Below are positions 22,264 through 33,752 of a stretch of 64,000 nt of DNA, one piece after another. This DNA is from Guadua angustifolia. Lineage: Eukaryota > Streptophyta > Magnoliopsida > Poales > Poaceae. Positions within the stretch are counted from its first letter, which is position 1, and each line of letters begins with the position of its first letter. The translations under genes and the position numbers were made by a program. The DNA lies in the NCBI GenBank assembly GCA_036346375.1, contig CM070502.1:72866224-72930223 (forward strand), in the 5' to 3' direction. The notes beneath the pieces were generated by a model that saw nothing but the letters and a program-made list of their open reading frames with translations, had not been told where the DNA came from and searched no databases.

Positions 22264-22638
22264 GGCAATATATCATGTGCATACAGGGTTTTCGTATACA
22301 TATTGTGCACACCAACTAATAAAAGTCATGAAAAATTCTTAAAAAATTATAGACGTACTCCATAGATTACTCTACCTATGTATAAAATTGTAGGTTCAAA
22401 TTCATTATATAACAAGAGTTACAAAAAGAGGAAATTCTGACAAGATTAAAAAGTTTAAACTTATCAGAATTTATTCTTTTTTGTAACTCTCGATATATAA
22501 TGAATTTGATCTTGAAACTTTATACATAGGTAGAGTAATCTATAAAGTACATGTACAATTTTTTCAGAATTTTTCATGACTTTTATTATTAATGTCTTGT
22601 GAATTTTGAATCACTGTGTGCAGTGCAGATATGTTGCC
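22264..22638. mobile_element. Fold-back MITE, Mutator type
   Basis: 375 bp made of two complementary halves with ends GGCAATATATC and GGCAACATATC. The 9-bp duplication TTCTTTGTT lies at 22255-22263 and 22639-22647. Its size, fold-back form and TSD length match the element at 17838, but the arm sequences differ, so it is a related subfamily. Confidence 0.8.
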
Positions 22639-22647
22639 TTCTTTGTT

Positions 22648-23685
22648 ACTGAAATAAGGTCTAATTTTTTAATAGGTTTTGTTTTTCTGTCCTAATAGGT
22701 CAAGTTTGTTGCACATTTGTTTGTTGATTTCATATTTGTTGTATTCTGAGCAAAGAATTGTTGCAAGCATAATGACTTTGCTCTTCTAGGATTTTTTTTT
22801 GTTGTTGTGTCTCACCCTCACCCATTCACTCGCCAAACCTACGCTTCCTAGTCTCTGTTCTCACATATTAGCTCAACCCCTTCAATGCCTTGGTAGCCTA
22901 TGCCAGTTGGAGGCAGCTACTATCGTAGCCCATGCTCTTCTCGCTCCCTCTCTCTCTCTCGATCAGTACCTCTAGATGCTAGCAAATCTCTAATAAATTT
23001 GGCATAAATCGTCTACGTGGAGGGATGAAGCCTGTCTTAACTACATCCTACATCGTACGACTGAGGGAGGATAAAGATCGAAACAGCGAACATCATCATG
23101 TTTATGCAACTTGAGATGTTTGGCTCAAACTAGTGGGCACGCTTCTATGCAACTATTTCATATTAAGGATAATTTATACTATACCACTTTAAAGATTGAT
23201 GTTTAAGAGACAACAAGCGGACAGGATGAATTATCCCTTTATATTAATGGAGAAAAAACCTTCATGGTAAATAGGCTTCGCTTCCTCAACAAGCTTACGT
23301 ACGGTCAGATATGATATCTTGTTTGCTTCGTAGCTGAATGGAATCTCTTGTCGTTTCTCTGCCTTTCACTCGCGGTTCAAAATTGATTCAGTTTCTACTC
23401 CTTTAGCTACTGAGAAGTTTGGAATATCATCTACCTCCTTGTTGAACCGTACTTTAGCTTATCTGGGCATCGGATGATCGCATGTGCATGCGGTAGAGAT
23501 GAGCTTTGCCTCTTCGGACTTCGGCCATGGTATTAACTAGCCAGAGCAACACGCTACGCTGCGTCATGTGAAATTTTGTTGCACGACGCTATGCCGTGCA
23601 AAATTTGAGAAATTTGGTCATGCTACACTGCACCTCGTTAAATTTGGTCTAACGGATATTTCTAAAAAATTTGTGTATTTTTGGC
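22648..23685. other. Intergenic DNA
   Basis: A short CT microsatellite is at about 22945-22960. Otherwise there are no open frames with domain motifs and no terminal-repeat boundaries that I could place. Confidence 0.4.
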
Positions 23686-23689
23686 TTTC

Positions 23690-24420
23690 TTATTGTTTTA
23701 AAAAAATGGGCCGATAGAAGCCGTCAGCGAATCTGTGTTTTTTTAGGAAAACATGAAGGGGTCTAAATGTATTTTCATTTCTTTGCGTAATTCCTGCTTC
23801 CTCTTTTTTTATAAACCGTCTGCGAATATGTGGGTTTTTTTTTTGAGAAATCAAACATATTTTCATTTTTTTTTTGCGTAATTCTAGTTTTTTTAAAGAA
23901 AATGTGTCGCTAGAGCCCATCAGTGAATATGTGAGCTGCTATAAATCGTCGACTAATCTTAGGTTTTTTTTGGAAAAAAACGCAGTGGGACATAAACATA
24001 TTTTCGGTTTTTTTTGTGTAATTCCGGTTTTGTTGTTTTTATTAAAAAATTGGGTCGCTAGGACCTGTCGTCTAATCTGTGGACCGCAATAAATCATCAA
24101 CGAATATGTGGTTTTTTGTTTTTGGGAGAAAAAAACGTATTTTCGTTTTATGCGTAACTCCGGTTTTCTTTTTTTTAAAAAAAATCGGACCCGTCGGCGA
24201 ATTCGTGGACTGCTATAAATCATCGGCGAATATGTGTGTTTTTTTTAGAAAACCGCGGAGGTACCTAAACGTATTTCCATTTTTCTTCAAGTCCAATACG
24301 GCAAAAATCGATTTCTTTGGACCCAAACATAATTTTGCTTTTTCCGTATCGATCCTGCTAAAAAACGCGGGGAGGATTTGAACATAAAACACGGAGAGGC
24401 CCAAATGTAATTTTAGTTTT
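23690..24420. repeat. Diverged tandem repeat, 125-145 bp unit
   Basis: At least four units share ATAAATCATCGGCGAATATGTG, a T-run, an AAACG/CTAAACGTATTTTC block, GCGTAATTCCGG and a T/A-run. Unit starts are near 23812, 23946, 24092 and 24217. A similar T-run/CGTTTTT style recurs inside the Helitron at 62510-62845. The owner element is not identified. Confidence 0.65.
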
Positions 24421-24565
24421 TTGGGTTCTTTCTGCTAAAAACCTACTAGAGGATCTAAACGCGATTTCAAATTTTTCAGAGGACCTCAACAGGAAGACGG
24501 TGCCGTGGCATAGCTGGGAGGGCGCCAATCCTTACGGCTATAAGTGTAAGTATACATTAGAAATT

Positions 24566-27500
24566 CACTACAAGAATGCAGTTTTGGGGCGAGTGTGAAA
24601 ATAACAAACCGAGTGCACACTCGGAGTAGATGAACCTATGCCGAGTGTGCTCTCGTTTTAGCCACCTCTCGGACAAAGAACTCTATCCCGAGTGTGCTCT
24701 CGCAATATACATCATCTATACCGAGAGGGCACTCGCTATATGATGGTTTCGTCCACGTAGGCCAAAATAATGCGAGGGTACACTCGGTATAGACCACCAG
24801 TTGTCATGTCAGCAAAGGCAATGAACACTATCCCGAGTGGCCACTCGGTGAAGATTAAAAATATGCCGAGATTCAAATCCAACTCCCGCTGGGCCGCGAG
24901 GGCACTGCCACCGGCCACTCTAGGCCGAGAGGGCACTCGGCATAGGTGGCAGATAATCCGAGTGGGCACTCGGAATAGGTCGACTACAGTAGGTGTACTG
25001 CCACAGGCCAGTCTAGCCCGAGAGGGCACTCGGAATAGGTGGCAACTAATCTGAGTGGGCACTCGGAATAGGTGGCAACTAATCCGAGTGGGCACTCGGC
25101 ATAGGGTGGGCCAGAGACTTGTGCAATTCTGATGAATATTTGATAGGAGGTGCTTCTAAACCTCTTGTAAATTATACAGATTTTTAAACATAAAAGAAGG
25201 TTGAATTTCGACAACTTGCCCGTTAAGTGCTTGGCTTGTGCAATTCGGTGATGTTAAAGCACTGCATATTCATTGGAAGTTTGGTGCTCTTAAGCCTTTC
25301 GACGGAGACCTTTTCGCCACAAGCTAGAAGGATCAAAGTGTACGTGCCTAACCGTAAGATGGATCCTAGGAATCAATTAAGTCCACTTTCTTCTGTTTTT
25401 CCATACGTATATCTCTGAAGCCATCATCAAATCGCTCTTCGACATTTTCTTTAGAAAAAATTAATCTTTGTCCAAATGAAATTGAAAGCTAGTCTCTTTT
25501 TGGGCAGCGAAGTAGGAGACGATATATAATCTGTCGCGATATAAGATCATAACAAATATATCTCTGACGATATGTCAACGTGATAGATGATCGCTCACCG
25601 CTGTTTTTTCCATGGTAAAGAAAATACCAAATTTAAAATTTTATTTGAACCGAGATTAAACTTGAAAAAAAACATACGCTCTGGCCCGAGCCCCCTCTCG
25701 GTGTCTAGTGTCTAGAGAGTACACTCGGGGTATGTGCTCATTAGGGCTTTGTTCAATTTTTAAATCTTCTTTCTTGTTTTTTCCTTTAATAAGACTCTTG
25801 ACTTGGCACCACTGAGACATTCAGTCCCTAGCTACACTTTTTCCTCCAAAATTTGTTCCTCAAAAGTTTAATCCGGTTTACTTACCACGGCATGTTAGCC
25901 TTGCCGCTAATTAAATTCTATTTCTTGGGTGTAGCTCGGCGAGCTCTGGGTGAGCCCTCTCGGCGTATGTGGTGCGGCGCCAACCCTAGACCAAGCGCAA
26001 ACCCATGAGCGGCGGGATCTGGTGCCACGCGGACCGAGAGGGCACTCGGAAGCGTTTTGCCGAGAGTGCACTCGGCCGATGTTGACCGAACCCGCCTTAC
26101 GACGGTTTGGCGCTCATCAGCGCAAAACAGCCAGCGCCGCCAGAGGCAAAACCCAGCGCTGAAGTCTCCTCCGCCTCCGACACAGGCGCCGCCGCGCCTC
26201 GCCGGCGCCGCCGCCGTCACTCGCCGCACGCCGCCGCCCCGCCTCCCACTGGCTGCCGCGCCTGCCGGTCTCCCTCCTCTCCCCCGGGCCGCCGCCTCGC
26301 GCGCCACGGGCCACCGCCGCCGCCTCCCGCCTGGCCCGCCCGGCGCCCGCCTCGTCCCGCCCGGTCCGGCGCCCAGGCCGCCGCTGGTTTGGTTGAGATC
26401 AAACATACCAGACCCGTCGTTGTTTGTTATCTGATTGATCCCTTGTTCTCGACGGGCTGATGGGTCTAACCGACGCCGTGCGCAGATGGCGACGGCCGCA
26501 TCACGGGCCCCGACGCCATCAAGTTCTTCGCCATGTCCAAGCTCTCCGCCCCGACCTCAAGCAGGTACCGGTTCTTGCTGTTCCTTCTCCCTACGGTTCT
26601 TGTGTTGCTTCTTAGTTCTTGATTTCTAGTGGACTGTTTCCGTGAAACTGTGTTGCGTCTTAAGGTCTGGGGTATCGCGGACTCCAAGCAGCAGGGGTAC
26701 CTAGGTTTCGGCAAATTCGTCACGGCAATGCAGGTTTTCCTTGTCTATTCAACGTATTCAATCACACTGTGTGCTGCTGCCGGAAGGTTTGGGTTTTGTC
26801 GATTAATAATGGGTTTGTTGTAATTGACAGCTTCTCTCTGGCGCAAGCGAATGAGATCACTCAAGACAGCCTTAAACGCGATGGTTGTAGTTAGCTGCCA
26901 AAGCTTCCTTGATATTTTATATTTATTCGTTTGCTGCTACTTAGTTTAAGCTGATTTCTGACAGATCTGAACAGCTTGAATTCTCCAGTGATGGAAGGTT
27001 TGGATGCTCTACTTGCAGTAAGCCTATTGAGTTTACAAGGAGGAATAGGCAACAAGCTTGAGTCATTTAGCTACTGCAGATCTTCTGTACCCAACCAAAT
27101 AGAACTTTATGCGTACCTTGTTGTTCACTTATGAACCCTCGCTCACTTTTAAGGACTGCCGTATTAATTTCAATCAGAGCTTGCCTGTTAATGAGCTTGG
27201 ACACAAGTGGACACAAGTGGATTGTGGCTTGAATTGTGAATTGTGGATGTGAATTGTGAAATATGGATGTGAATTGTTATTATTGAATTGTGGCTTGATA
27301 ATGTGGATGTAAATTGTGGATGTGAATTGTTATTATTGAATTGTGAATTGTGGTTTGAAATATTATTGAATTGCGGATGTGAATTGATAGTTTGAATCGG
27401 CTGTTTTGTGGCGAGTCGGTATCTATCCCGAGAGTGCACTCGGCATAGTAGGGGCAAACCCTAGGCTCGTGCATGTACTAGGGTTGCCACGCCGCGCCAC

Positions 27501-27842
27501 CTATCCCGAGAGTGCACTCGGGATAGACCCGTCGCACCTATCCGAGAGTGCACTCGGGATAGACCACAACACCCTATCCCGAGAGTGCACTCGGCATAGG
27601 TGTTGACGTGTCATTGCTCCGTCCGCCACGGAGGCGGTCCTCAATCCTAGCGCTATCCCGAGAGTGCACTCAAGTATAGATTTTTTTTCCTGAGAGTACA
27701 CTCGGCATAGCCAACTTTTCCCGATAAAATAACACCGAGTGCACTACGCCGAGTGTGCCCACTCGGGATAGGGTATCCCGAGTGTTTTATGCCCTATCCC
27801 GAGTGTGGAAAACACTCGGGAAAAATATCTATCCTTGTAGTG
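24566..27842. mobile_element. CACTA (En/Spm) element with captured exons
   Basis: It starts CACTACAAGAATGC and ends CCTTGTAGTG, the CACTA terminal inverted repeats, with the 3-bp duplication ATT at 24563-24565 and 27843-27845. Both subterminal regions (24600-25110 and 27425-27810) carry many copies of CCGAGNGNGCACTCGG, the tandem or inverted subterminal repeats that bind CACTA transposase. No transposase coding was seen, so the 3.3-kb element is non-autonomous. The centre holds GC-rich gene-like DNA and a set of spliced-looking exons from a host EH-domain gene. A run of ATTGTGGATGTGAATTG repeats lies at 27220-27390. Confidence 0.93.
26486..27017 (+). pseudogene. Captured EH-domain gene exons
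   Basis: Four exon-like blocks with flanking AG and GT: 26486-26564 (DGDGRITGPDAIKFF), 26665-26733 (VWGIADSKQQGYLGF), 26831-26881 (SLAQANEITQDSLKRD) and 26965-27017 (NSPVMEGLDALLA). Together they follow an EF-hand-containing EH domain as in plant EH/EHD endocytosis proteins: the Ca-binding DxDGRI loop, then KQVW and the second helix pair. A one-base loss at the end of block 1 and a shift in block 3 break the frame. The parent gene is not in the window. GC-rich DNA at 26080-26410 may be its captured first exon or leader. Transcription from the element is possible but untested. Confidence 0.7.
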
Positions 27843-27845
27843 ATT

Positions 27846-28310
27846 GTCCATATAGCATATTCAATTTTGCTCGAAGGTTTGTCCAACACTTTAAACTATA
27901 AAACCAGGCATTTATCTGTCCGAACTTTGCAATATGGTTCAAATAACACCATGGTCCAGTTTCACATAGTGGAATTGTCCACGTTGCATGATGAGTGAGC
28001 GATTTTTCCATGTAGGATGATATGCTAGGCACATTTAGATGAATAATAGGTGAGGCTTATAAGAGCTATAGAAGCATGATTGAGAGCTCGGCTGGAGAGA
28101 AGCCTACATAAGCCCATCTACTATTGACACAACTTGATCATTGTGTCATCCTATATGATAAAATCACACTTATTATAACAAATATCACCATATGAAACGA
28201 GATTGTAAAGCTCAGAGTTCTGATTTCATATTTTAGAGTAGTAGATAGACTTTCCATTAAAGTTCAAACTTCTTATTAATTGTAGCACAAACATACATGT
28301 TCGTGCTGGC
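27846..28310. other. Intergenic DNA
   Basis: AT-rich sequence between the CACTA element and a gene fragment. I see no coding region, repeat or element boundary. Confidence 0.4.
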
Positions 28311-28314
28311 CTAG

Positions 28315-28640
28315 CACAGCAGGCTAGCGCCTCTTGTCCACGGTGCTACATACATGCCCACGGTGCTGTAGGCCAGGCGCGGGCGGTGAACGATGAGCTT
28401 GGTGAGGCCGATGAGGAGGATGTCGAGCATGAGGCCCACAACAAAGCTGACAAGGAGAGGGGAGACTTGGACGAGGTGGTGGTGGGGATCGGGAGTAAGG
28501 AGATGGGCACAAGGAGCCAGACGCGGCCGACCATCGCCGGTGACCTCAACGGCCTTGATAAGGAGACAGCACGTCGCGGAGGAAGAGAAGGTGGAGGGAC
28601 ACCGCCACGTCTAGATCCCCAACGTCGTCTAGGAGAGTGG
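28315..28640 (-). pseudogene. PAP2-type lipid phosphate phosphatase fragment
   Basis: Reading leftwards, the segment gives DLDVAVSLHLL, then VEVTGDGRPR, then VGLMLDILLIGLTKLIVHRPR and TVGMYVAP. This order resembles plant PAP2/lipid phosphate phosphatase proteins: an N-terminal helix, the sGDGR motif, then a membrane helix ending in KxxxxRPRP before the PSGH active-site motif. A frame change lies between the first two parts. The catalytic PSGHxxR and distal His motifs are absent, and the frame ends at once after 28330. It is a truncated fragment with no start or end, probably moved or cut by the neighbouring transposons. Confidence 0.5.
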
Positions 28641-29020
28641 ACTTACTCGGCGCCTACGGTGTGTGGACGATGGCTGGTCGAAGGGACGTCTGGGAGGACT
28701 TCAGGCCACCCAAGGAGTGGATCATAGTGACATCCTACCTCTCGTCCACCTGGGCTCCGGTGACTTCTACATCGACAAGTGAAATACCCTAAAATTTTCA
28801 AAATCTTTTTTTCGGATTTTATTTGAATTTTTTGGATTTTATTCAAATTTTGTTCAGTTTTTTTTGAAAAATTTCCGTTTTTGGAAAGAGCCCTCGTTTC
28901 CCGCTTTCCTTATTCAGAGTTTCTTTTTCCCTCCCTGGCCGCCGGCCGTTTCTATGGGGCCTTGCTCGTGACGTGACTCGCCATCCCGCCCAGCTTCCTC
29001 TTGAGGCAGGTCGCGCCGCA

Positions 29021-29513
29021 TGTCGACGTTTGTTGTCGGCAATAATCAAAAGGGGGCTAGGCGCTGAATCCAAACTCGATGGTAGCACAAGACACCGGAT
29101 GTATACAGGTTCGGGCTCTCGCGGAGGAGATAATACCCTAGTCCTGTGCTCTGGAATTATATGCGGTTAGCTATTTGCTGATGAGATTGTCTGATGATCG
29201 TATCTCGAATCCTCCTCAGGACGCTACCTTACCCCCGTTTATATAGTAGAGGGGTGCGGTTACAAAGGAGAGTCCTAATTGGTTGCAAGGTGGAGATTGT
29301 ATCTCTTTCCTTATCCGCTAAACATGATAGTGGTTAGGATTACAATTGTATCCCACCTAATCAAAGTTGGTTTCCATCTTCGGGATTTCCTTGCTGCGCA
29401 TGGCAGCCTGCCTCCTGGGCAATACCCATCTTCATGTAGTCGGCCTGTCCCGTCCCCTCTTGGGTGGTCCTCTCGGCCCGCCACGCAGATACCCGGGGTC
29501 CATATACTCCACA
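29021..29513 (-). repeat. Gypsy 3' LTR
   Basis: On the plus strand it runs TGTCGACG...CTCCACA, so on the element strand it begins TGTGGAGTATATGG. It is nearly identical to 37498-37990. CTATATAAACGGGG (minus strand, near 29240) is the TATA box. Confidence 0.9.
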
Positions 29514-31030
29514 GTAGCCCCGAGTGCTTTGTGATCGAGTTGCCGCCTTCCTGGTCGCAGCCCAACTGAGTCATGCTTCACGTCGAGTGCTTCCTGTTCT
29601 TGATGCAGCTTCTCGACTAGCATTCCTTGCAAGCCGAGTGCCCTGTTGTAGGCAAAGAAATCGTGAAGGACTCAATAGAACTCCACGCATTAAATTTTTC
29701 GAGTGGTACCCAGTCCAATTATTGGAATACTGGCAGTCGGCTCATTTTGGAGCATACCGTATCCCAAACGATATGCAGAAGTCAAAACGCTTTTCTGCTC
29801 AAGGCGAAATTCAGCCGCTCCTTTAAATTCATTAGATTCACAAAGTTCTTTGATGTCGTCGTTGAGCGTTGGCCCCACGCGTCGCATTCAAATTTAGTAG
29901 CCACGAAATCATGTATATGCGCAGAACTTAGGCATGTAAAACAATTCACTTTCGGATGTGATGTCCGATTGGTTTATATATAATTTTAGAGTTTTTACTC
30001 CTTTTCCTTATTGATTTTGAATTCATCCGAGTGGTTTGACTCTTTTTGTTTAAGCACTCTGCCCGACTAATTTAGCCCCCGAGCGTTGGGAGTCGGCTCA
30101 TGGCTCTTTTTTCCAGGCACACGTTTTGGGTGACTAAAGTTCGCCGTTTATGGGGTCAGAGCTTCACAACTCAGAATTAACGCACTCGGATTCATTTGCA
30201 ATCGTTAAGTAAAAGAAGAAAAACACAATTGAGAAAAAGATGTGTGCATGCGCACACTATTAGGTGTAGCCCCGATTCTTTGTAGTTGTGGATCAACTAA
30301 GTAGCAAGTCAAGAAAGCTAACAATTTTATTCATAATGACATAATTGAGTAAAAAGCGACTTAGCTGCTCTATGCTCCATGTGTTGCTGACGATCGTGCC
30401 GTCCTTGCTCGTGGCGCAGGCGTGGCTCATTGTAGGGTCGAGGATGCGCCTAGAGGGGGGGTGAATAGGCGATTTACAAAATTCGATCTCTTGCTAAACA
30501 ATTCGCTCTAATACACCCTAAGTCAAAACCTACTCAAATATAAATGCGAGGCGATAATCTAGGTTTTGACAATTAAAGCCTAAATCAACTAGGCTCTCTA
30601 GTGCACTAACTAATTTATGTCTCTATGTATGAATTGCTAAATTGATCAACTAAATAATACTAGCAATTTTAATTCAAGCAATTGATAAATATTCAATAAT
30701 GTAAAGTGCTTGAATATAAATGAGACAAGAGACAACCGATATTTTTCCGTGGTGTTCGGAGACTTGCCGGTCTCCCCTAGTCCACGTTGAGGCAAGCCCG
30801 ACCACTCGGACCGGCTCCCGCTCGAGCACCCGCCTCTTTCCACTAGTCGTGGTTTTTCACGCTCGCGCGTAGGCTCAACCCGAACCTTCACAAACTTGCC
30901 GGGGCTTCTCACACCTCGAGGCTCCGCAAGACGCGCTCACGCCGTCTAGGAGTCGGCAACCTCCAAGAGTAACAAGCCGCTCCTCCGCTTGAACTTCACC
31001 GGCACAACGAATGCGCTCGGTGATCACCAA

Positions 31031-33315
31031 GTGCAACACATGCACAAGGACCTCACTCAAGTGCAACACATGCACTAGAGCTCACTCAAACCACTTCTAA
31101 TTGCAACACATGCAATTAGTTCACTTTAGCTCAAGAACCAAAGAGAGAGAGCAACACATGCACACACACCTCCCACACAGATCAACGCTGCCCCAAGCCC
31201 CCAAGGAGGTATTTATAGCCTCCACTAAAGAAACTAGCCGTTTGGGGGCAAAGCAGGTAATCGGCGATTCCGGTCCGGCCGGACCTCTCGGTCCGCCAGA
31301 CCCTCCTGAGAACCTGGTCGGAAAAAGCGACAGATTCTTGTGGCCGAAAATGCTGCCGGTCCGACCGCCCTCCCGGTCACCGCGCCTCGGTCCGGCCAGC
31401 GACGATCGGTCCGACCGCCAACAAAAACCAGCGCAAACCCAAAACGCACTCCTCTGGAAAAATCAAACGAGCTCCATCCGGTCGCACCGCACTGACACGC
31501 CCGATCATACCGCTGACCTCGGTCCAACGCCCGACAAAACCTAGCAAAACCGGCTGGAAAACTCACATCGCACGGCCGGAGGCGTGGCGGTCGCCAAGCG
31601 ATGCGGATCGACCGGACCGAATCGTTGCACCGCCAAAGACCGCAGCAGACGGAGAAATTTCACGCCCTTGCCAAACCGGTCACACCACAACCCGAAGCGG
31701 TTGCCACTCTGGCCGGTCAACCGATGCACCCCGGTCCAACCGCCCAACAAAATCAGCAAACACCCTATGGTTGGTCACACCACACAACGATTGGTTGGAC
31801 CGCATGACAATTGGTTGGACCACTCAAAGATTGGTCACACCGCTCAACAAATGGTCACACCACAATTAGGGTTAGCCACACAATGGTTGGTTGGACCGCT
31901 CAACCATTGGTCACACCACCCATTTACTGAAGCCCTAAGGTTGGTCACACCAATCAAAGGTTGGTCACACCACACACATTCTGGATTTTTCACAAACTTT
32001 TTCTCCGAAGATCCAAATGCAATCCTTTGAGCCTCAAGATGATCAACACATGATCAAACACTGCTGCAAAACATATTTGCACCACTTTAGCCCATGCTCA
32101 AAGAACTCGACCAAATTCACGAAAACACATTTCACGACAATTCAAAATCTATTTGCAAAAGCGTATTAAGCAAATCAAACTCGAGTTTATGAGATTAATC
32201 CCCTAGCCATGTGAAGGTCAACACAAGACCGGTCAACTTGCCAACATCCGTTGCAAGCCCCACTCACATGCTCTCGGGATTAGGACTCATAAACCTCGGT
32301 TTATTCGCAATGAACTTGCAAATAACACATTAAACCATTTCATGCTTGAGCACTACTCTTTGCAACACATGCAAAAGTCTAGCTCCAAGCAACACAAATT
32401 CAAGGTGCATGAACTCTCTAATTGCAACACATGCAATTCTCTAGTTCAATGCAACACCAAAACCAAACTTCACACCAAAACCGATTCAACCAGTATGAGC
32501 TCTCTACTTGCAACACATGCAAGCCTCTAGCTCCATACGAGCACACAAACACTAAATCATGCTTGAGCTCTCTCCTTTTGCAACACATGCAAAACTTAGC
32601 TCCAAGCAACCACACGATTTTAAGAAAGATAGTTTTGCGAACCAAAGCGTGAAGCTTCAACTAATGCAACACATGCAAAAGTGAACTCCACGCCAAAGCC
32701 AACGCATTAGCTTATCCCATTTGCAACACATGCAAATCAAAGCATTATCGAAAACCAAATGCAACCAAGCATAAGTTTAACCCATTCGCAACACATGCCA
32801 AATGGTTAACCCTCATGCAAAAACCAAATCCAAATGGTTTGAGCTCGAGTGAGCAGCGGAATGAGATCACCAACACATGATGAAGCTCAGCGAAAGAGGC
32901 AACCCCTCTTAATAATGGCGGTAAAACCTTAGACTCAAAGACTACAAAAGTCCTTAGCCTATCTAGTTATACCTTTAAATGCAAGACGCAAGCAATCCCT
33001 TTGGGGTCTTTATGATCATCACTTGATACTCCCGGGATCATCACTCGACTCTCTCGCTTTATCATCTCATCCATCTTTGGACCTAACTCAAACATAACTC
33101 ATGAAACTTATTAGTCCAAGATGCATGGTTGTCTCAATTATCTCTTGCACTCCATTAACACATAATGGATGCCTTTAGATCAATTGAGCACAACCTAAAA
33201 CAATTGAAATGATTGTATATGTGCCTTAAGTACAATAATGCAACTCATGCTTTATTATACTTAAGAACTATTCATTTGTCCTCAATTAATCACGGAACAC
33301 CATCAACACATGATG
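31031..33315. repeat. Array of constant-loop, variable-stem hairpins
   Basis: CAACACATG occurs about fifteen times, with the flanking bases self-complementary around the loop ACACA. Examples of stems (5' arm) and spans: GTGCA 31031-31045, AGTGCA 31060-31076, CTAATTGCA 31097-31119, TGATCA 32040-32056, TTTGCA 32359-32375, AATTGCA 32420-32438, CTTGCA 32507-32523, TTTTGCA 32576-32594, ATTTGCA 32719-32737 and CATCA 33301-33315. Weaker ones lie at 31151, 32665, 32788 and 32863. Several have a second outer stem, such as GAGCT with AGCTC around the 32507 hairpin and GAACT with AGTTC around the 32420 one. The stems differ yet stay paired, which is unlike a simple tandem repeat. Function is unknown. 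Confidence 0.8.
31765..31975. repeat. TTGGTCACACC minisatellite
   Basis: About ten degenerate copies of a roughly 20-bp unit alternate between TTGGTCACACC and TTGGTTGGACCGC, each separated by a short CA-rich spacer. It follows a GC-rich stretch of GGTCCGGCCGGACC-type words (31270-31750). Both lie inside the solo LTR. Confidence 0.75.
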
Positions 33316-33752
33316 AAGCGTTCTTTAATGATTAACTAGACAAATGAACTCAATTTAAATTATTCATTTAAATTGACTCTTCAAGTTAAAGTGTGGACTC
33401 CCCCTAAATATGTGCATCCATGTAATATATGGATTAGGAAACATAATGCACATTATGTGATTAATGTAGTGGGGACATTCATACTTTAACTTGAATCCAA
33501 AGTATGCAACTAATATTAGAATGAACATGCATACATACCTTGGTTTTCCATTTTTCAATGCGATGAGACTAAACAGAAATATTCTAAACAAACAAGTTAG
33601 TCTCAATATAAGATTTGTCATTAATAACAATATCGCATTAGGGGATAAACACAAGATTAGATTTGTCATTAACACAAGATTAGATTTGTCATTAACACCA
33701 AAACCATAACTAATGAAGGTTGAACTTACACTCATGGCCGTGGGTGGCGCTC

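Larger units (their letters stand above)
30431..33730 (-). mobile_element. 3.3-kb solo LTR with hairpin array
   Basis: Plus-strand ends are TGTAGGGTCGAGG and GAACTTACA. The 5-bp duplication CTCAT lies at 30426-30430 and 33731-33735. On the minus strand it starts TGTAAGTTCAACC, continues into TTTTGGTGTTAATGACAA, and near the end has CTATTCACCCCCCCTCTAGG. This shares its overall plan with the solo LTR at 57387, so both belong to one broad LTR group in opposite orientation. It contains the CAACACATG hairpin series and a TTGGTCACACC minisatellite. No retroelement genes are present. Confidence 0.85.

Noticed and set aside
26080..26460. GC-rich overlapping frames inside the CACTA element as an intact gene
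   Set aside because: Frames are Pro/Arg/Ala low-complexity in every phase. They fit a captured leader or first exon better than a working protein.
31031..33315. CRISPR-like array
   Set aside because: The repeated word is only nine bases, spacing is irregular, the stems vary, and the DNA is plant retroelement sequence.
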